Shown piece after piece: positions 60,846 through 64,000 of a stretch of DNA of 64,000 nucleotides. Within the stretch, counting starts at the first letter, position 1. Every line of letters begins with the position of its first letter. The position numbers and the translations under genes were made by a program. Source of the DNA: Anaerolineales bacterium (GTDB lineage: Bacteria; Chloroflexota; Anaerolineae; Anaerolineales; Villigracilaceae); contig JABTTV010000001.1 of assembly GCA_015075725.1 (NCBI GenBank), positions 3,286,001 to 3,350,000 of the forward strand, in the 5' to 3' direction. Below the pieces are notes generated by a model. The model was not told the origin of the DNA. It worked only from the letters and a program-made list of their open reading frames with translations, and did no database searches.

Positions 60846-61085
60846 ATGCCTGAAACCATCCAACTCCACCTCCTGAGCCCGGGGCAGAAAGCCGTCATCC
60901 TGCGCATCCGCGGCACGGGCGCCATGCGCCGCCGTTTCGTCGAGATGGGCATCGTAAAAGGGGAGACGATCCTGATCGAACGCCATGCCCCGCTGGGCGA
61001 CCCGGTGGAATACGTGATCAAGGGGTATCACCTTGCCCTGCGGAAAGAGGAAGCCGCGCTGATCGAGGTTTCCCCCCATGCCTGA
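60846..61085 (+). CDS. feoA: FeoA-family ferrous iron transport protein
   Basis: The 79-residue SH3-like protein has the FeoA pattern: LSPGQKAVILRIRGTGAMRRRFVEMGIVKG, then IERHAPLGDPVEYVIKGYHLALRKEEA. FeoA is a small cytosolic partner of FeoB. It overlaps the feoB GTPase gene by 8 bases, so translation is coupled. Confidence 0.93.
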   Translation: MPETIQLHLLSPGQKAVILRIRGTGAMRRRFVEMGIVKGETILIERHAPLGDPVEYVIKGYHLALRKEEAALIEVSPHA

Positions 61086-61575
61086 CCTGACGATCGCGCT
61101 GGCAGGCAACCCGAACGCGGGCAAGACGACCATCTTCAACGCGCTGACGGGCTTGCGCCAGCACACCGGCAACTGGCCCGGCAAGACGGTCGAGAAGAAG
61201 GAAGGGGAGATCGAGCATGACGGGGTCCGAATCAACATCGTGGACCTGCCCGGCACCTACAGCCTGACGGCGTATTCCCCCGAAGAGATCATCGCGCGCG
61301 ATTTCATCATCGAAGAACGCCCGGACGTGGTCATCAATGTGGTGGACGCGACCAACCTGGAGCGGAATTTATATCTCACCGTGCAGATCCTCGAACTGGA
61401 TGTGCCGGTCGTCCTCGCGCTCAATATGACGGACGAGATGCAGAAGGACGGCGCGCGCATCGATACAGATCACCTTTCACGACTGCTCGGGAACATCCCC
61501 GTGGTGCAGACGACCGCCAACAAGGACAAGGGTATTTCCGAACTGATCGACGAAGCCGTTCGCGCGGCAGGTTGA
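61078..61575 (+). CDS. feoB: FeoB, GTPase domain as a separate protein
   Basis: The 165-residue protein is the complete G domain of FeoB only: G1 GNPNAGKTTIFNAL (8-21), G3 DLPGTYSLTAYSPEE, and G4 NMTD. It lacks the following helical and membrane domains, which are encoded by a separate ORF 68 bases on. The stop is followed by an AT-rich stretch, and no coding continuity in other frames is seen, so this looks like a natural split, not a frameshift. Confidence 0.88.
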   Translation: MPDLTIALAGNPNAGKTTIFNALTGLRQHTGNWPGKTVEKKEGEIEHDGVRINIVDLPGTYSLTAYSPEEIIARDFIIEERPDVVINVVDATNLERNLYLTVQILELDVPVVLALNMTDEMQKDGARIDTDHLSRLLGNIPVVQTTANKDKGISELIDEAVRAAG

Positions 61576-61642
61576 AACCGATCACGGCGGTCGCAAATAT
61601 ATATAAAAATCTTTGTGACCCATTGCGGTCAATTAGGCAGAC

Positions 61643-63331
61643 ATGACGACATCCGCGACGAACCCTTTATTCAAACTCGATTACGGCGGAAAGATCGAAC
61701 GCGAGATCGAAAAACTGATCGAAGCCTTCGGCGAACTGCGGTTCGACCCCGGGCGCTACCCCAAACGCTGGCTTGCCATCAAACTGCTCGAAGCCGACGC
61801 GGAGATCTTCGAACGGGTCCGGTCGATGCCGGAGGGGGAGCGGGTGATCGCGCTCGCCAAAGAAGGCGCGGAACATGTCTCGTCCATGCTGGGCGATGAC
61901 TTCGACCTGCTGACCGCCGACCGGCGCTATGGGTTCATCAACGGCGTGGTGCGGCAGTCGCTTCACCGTCCGCGCCTGGACCGCATCACCCTGACCGACC
62001 GCATCGACGACATCGTCACGCACAAGTGGCTCGGGCTGCCGGTCTTCTTCGCGGTGATGTATGTCGTTTTCAGGCTCGTGATCGATGTCTCTTCGCCGTT
62101 CCTCGATTGGATGGACGCGGTCATCAACGGTCCCATCGCAAATTGGATTCGCTTCCTGCTGAACCTCGCTCCGCTCCCGGCGTGGACCCATTCGCTGGTC
62201 ATCGACGGAATCATCGCCGGGGTGGGAGGCGTGCTTGTGTTCGTCCCCGGTTTGGTGATCCTATATTTCTTCCTGGCCCTGCTCGAAGACTCCGGTTACA
62301 TGTCCCGCGCGGCTTTCGTGATGGACCGCTTCATGCGCGTGGTAGGCTTGCACGGCAAATCGTTCATCCCGATGATCCTCGGTTTTGGCTGCGCGGTCCC
62401 TGCGATCTACGCCACGCGCACCATCTCCAGCCGCAGAGACCGCGTGCTGACCGCGTTGCTCGTCCCGTTGATGTCCTGTTCTGCGCGTTTACCGGTGTAT
62501 GTTGTGTTCGGTCTCGCCTTCTTCGGCGCGCGCGCCGGGACGGTGATCTGGGCGATGTATGCATTGGGCATCCTGGTGGCGATGCTGGCTGGGATGGTTT
62601 TCACGCGCACGATCCTCAAACCGGATGCTTCCTCCGCGTTCGTGCTGGAGTTGCCGCCCTACCGCCAGCCTTCACTGAAAAGCGTCTTGATCCACATGTG
62701 GGAGAACACGCGCGAATTCGTCCGCAAGGCTGGGACGATGATCCTGCTCGCTTCGGTCGTGATGTGGTTCCTGCTCAACCTGCCGTGGGGCGTGGGAGAT
62801 CAGCGCGATTCGTATTTTGGCAGGGTCAGCGGCGCGATCTCGCCGGTCTTCGCTCCGCTCGGTTTTGGCAATTGGGAAACGGGCGGCGCGCTGGTCACCG
62901 GTTTTATGGCGAAGGAGATCGTGGTCAGCACGATGAGCGTGATCTATCTCGGCGGGGCGGAAGCGCAACCAGTCGAAACATCGACCCTTGGCGAAGACCT
63001 CATCGGCATCGTCCGCGGATTTGGCGAGGCGTTCGTCAGGTCCGGGCGAATCTTTCTGAGCATCATCCCCGGTGTGGACCTCGTGGATGAAGAATCCGGG
63101 GGCGAAGATACCGCATTGAGCGTCGCCCTGCGCAATCACTTCACTCCGCTGAGCGCGCTTTCACTGCTGGTCTTTGTCCTGCTGTACGTGCCATGCGTTG
63201 CGACCCTGGGCGCGATCAAACATGAATTCGGCGCATCCTGGGCTGTGGTCTCGGCTGTTTATCAAACCGCCGTTGCGTGGCTGGCGGCATTCATCGTCCA
63301 TCAAGGCGGCCTGCTGTTCGGGTTGGGATAG
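61643..63331 (+). CDS. feoB: FeoB, membrane permease part as a separate protein
   Basis: The 562-residue protein carries the region after the G domain: a helical, GDI-like part (about 10-120), then around 8-10 TM segments with both Gate motifs (FIPMILGFGCAVPAIYATRT near 235; SCSARLPVYVVF near 275; GFMAKEIVVSTMSVIY near 420). It forms the Fe(II) channel. It must act with the separate GTPase encoded upstream. Confidence 0.9.
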   Translation: MTTSATNPLFKLDYGGKIEREIEKLIEAFGELRFDPGRYPKRWLAIKLLEADAEIFERVRSMPEGERVIALAKEGAEHVSSMLGDDFDLLTADRRYGFINGVVRQSLHRPRLDRITLTDRIDDIVTHKWLGLPVFFAVMYVVFRLVIDVSSPFLDWMDAVINGPIANWIRFLLNLAPLPAWTHSLVIDGIIAGVGGVLVFVPGLVILYFFLALLEDSGYMSRAAFVMDRFMRVVGLHGKSFIPMILGFGCAVPAIYATRTISSRRDRVLTALLVPLMSCSARLPVYVVFGLAFFGARAGTVIWAMYALGILVAMLAGMVFTRTILKPDASSAFVLELPPYRQPSLKSVLIHMWENTREFVRKAGTMILLASVVMWFLLNLPWGVGDQRDSYFGRVSGAISPVFAPLGFGNWETGGALVTGFMAKEIVVSTMSVIYLGGAEAQPVETSTLGEDLIGIVRGFGEAFVRSGRIFLSIIPGVDLVDEESGGEDTALSVALRNHFTPLSALSLLVFVLLYVPCVATLGAIKHEFGASWAVVSAVYQTAVAWLAAFIVHQGGLLFGLG

Positions 63332-63334
63332 CAT

Positions 63335-63607
63335 ATGCTAAGTCGATTGATCGACCTGCTCGCAGCGAACGAGAACGGCATGAGCCTTTCCGAGATCAGC
63401 CGCGCGTTGAACGCGCAGCCTTCAGCGGTCCTTTCGATGATCGACCTGCTGGTTCAAAAGGGGAGGCTGATCGAGATCGGTCCCGACGGGAAATGCTGCA
63501 CCACCTGCGGCCTCGAAGCGGAATGCAACCTGCTTGCCGCGCGCGGGAAACGTTACCTGCTTGCGCGCGAATTGGGGAATGAAGCGCCGCGCCTCGCGCT
63601 CACCTGA
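63335..63607 (+). CDS. feoC: FeoC-like winged-helix protein
   Basis: The 90-residue protein has a winged helix (ENGMSLSEISRALNAQPSAVLSMIDLLVQKG, about 12-43) followed by a Cys cluster (Cys54, Cys55, Cys58, Cys64) as in FeoC, where such Cys residues can bind an iron-sulfur cluster. It starts 3 bases after the permease stop. FeoC modulates FeoB in enterobacteria; here the role is inferred. Confidence 0.8.
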   Translation: MLSRLIDLLAANENGMSLSEISRALNAQPSAVLSMIDLLVQKGRLIEIGPDGKCCTTCGLEAECNLLAARGKRYLLARELGNEAPRLALT

Positions 63608-63662
63608 ACCTGAATCCCTTTTCCCGATGCATTTCTTCCGCCGTATCCGATTTCCGCAAAGG

Positions 63663-63717
63663 TATAATTTTGCTCCAAGCGGCGTCCCCGCCGCCGAGGA
63701 CTGCGGCGGGAGCGCTT
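63663..63717 (+). promoter_or_regulatory. TATAAT box and hairpin before the PAS-domain gene
   Basis: TATAAT at 63663-63668 (no clear -35), then CCCGCCGC (63687-63694) paired with GCGGCGGG (63703-63710), flanked by AAGCG/CGCTT and a short T run. It may be a feo-operon terminator, a leader hairpin or both. Confidence 0.45.
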
Positions 63718-63759
63718 TTGGAAAGAATCTATTGTTCCGCACGAAGACCGGAGGGCAGC

Positions 63760-64000
63760 ATGCCAGACTCGGACGACAAGGAGTATCTTGTGACATTATT
63801 CGAATATGCCCCCGTCTCGCTGTGGGAGCAGGATTTCAGCCGGATCAAAAAATCGTTCGATGAACTGCGCGCTCAGGGGGTCAAGTCGCTGGATGCGCAC
63901 CTGGTGATGCATCCCGAATTCGTCGACCTGTGCATGTCGCAGATCCGCGTGCTGGATGTCAACCTAAGAACGGTCGAGTTATTGAAAGCCGATTCCAAGG
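63760..64000 (+). CDS. PAS-domain sensor protein, N-terminal part (partial)
   Basis: 80 codons are visible before the window ends. They read EYLVTLFEYAPVSLWEQDFS, then KKSFDELRAQGVKSLDAHLV and VLDVNLRTVELLKADSK, an arrangement of PAS modules in histidine kinases and diguanylate cyclases. GGAGGG precedes the ATG. The output domain lies beyond the window, so type of signalling protein is undecided. Confidence 0.7.
   Translation, partial: MPDSDDKEYLVTLFEYAPVSLWEQDFSRIKKSFDELRAQGVKSLDAHLVMHPEFVDLCMSQIRVLDVNLRTVELLKADSK

Noticed and set aside
61575..61643. Frameshift in a single feoB gene
   Set aside because: The G-domain ORF has a clean stop, 68 bases of AT-rich spacer follow, and the second ORF starts at the expected helical domain. 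No other frame continues the protein.

Overview
The window is bacterial chromosome, most likely from Chloroflexota, class Anaerolineae. This is inferred from the gene mix: an F420/Ddn-type oxidoreductase, CarD-like and PC4/YdbC-like proteins, lipoproteins with an NBR1-type Ig-like domain, a split FeoB, large GT-C glycosyltransferases and many short palindromic repeats. No rRNA or tRNA gene was seen, so the lineage call is moderate.

Positions 1-18.5k are housekeeping and metabolism. They hold the 3' end of fabF, rplS with a clear promoter and terminator, a C26 glutamine-amidotransferase-like hydrolase and murI. A long, tightly packed minus-strand run follows from 18518 down to 2295. In transcription order it encodes an acyl-CoA dehydrogenase, a surface-glycan set (GT39-like, GT2, methyltransferase, zinc dehydrogenase, GT-C), a three-part biotin-dependent acyl-CoA carboxylase, a CYTH protein and three small-molecule or membrane enzymes.

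Positions 18.6k-32.4k carry a polyamine ABC transporter (potD, potA, potB, potC). A plus-strand run follows with a SET-domain protein, a GT-C protein, a CPBP-like membrane protein, GNAT, ComEA-like and methyltransferase genes. The remainder is a second acyl-CoA dehydrogenase, DsrE/YedF-like, DUF2007-like and YwiC-like genes, a cyclophilin and an M20 amidohydrolase.

Positions 32.4k-41k are an accessory stretch of small minus-strand genes. It includes CarD-like and PC4-like proteins, a terminase-like pair with no other phage structural genes, lipoproteins and a GIY-YIG protein. Positions 41k-55.6k are a probable defence island. Its core is a tightly coupled minus-strand operon: SNF2 helicase with a DUF3883-like tail, DUF1156-type DNA methyltransferase, two-TM CBS-like protein, AlbA-DUF499 ATPase, GIY-YIG-like protein, an unknown protein, ASCH, DUF7662. 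A GmrSD-like DUF262/DUF1524 enzyme lies downstream. This is the best candidate here for an undescribed system.

Positions 55.6k-64k contain membrane and secreted hypotheticals and a dienelactone hydrolase. An iron-uptake locus follows: a DtxR-family regulator with a palindromic operator, feoA, feoB in two separate ORFs and a feoC-like gene. The window ends inside a PAS-domain protein. Several families of short palindromes recur between genes, and one family sits in frame inside two coding sequences.
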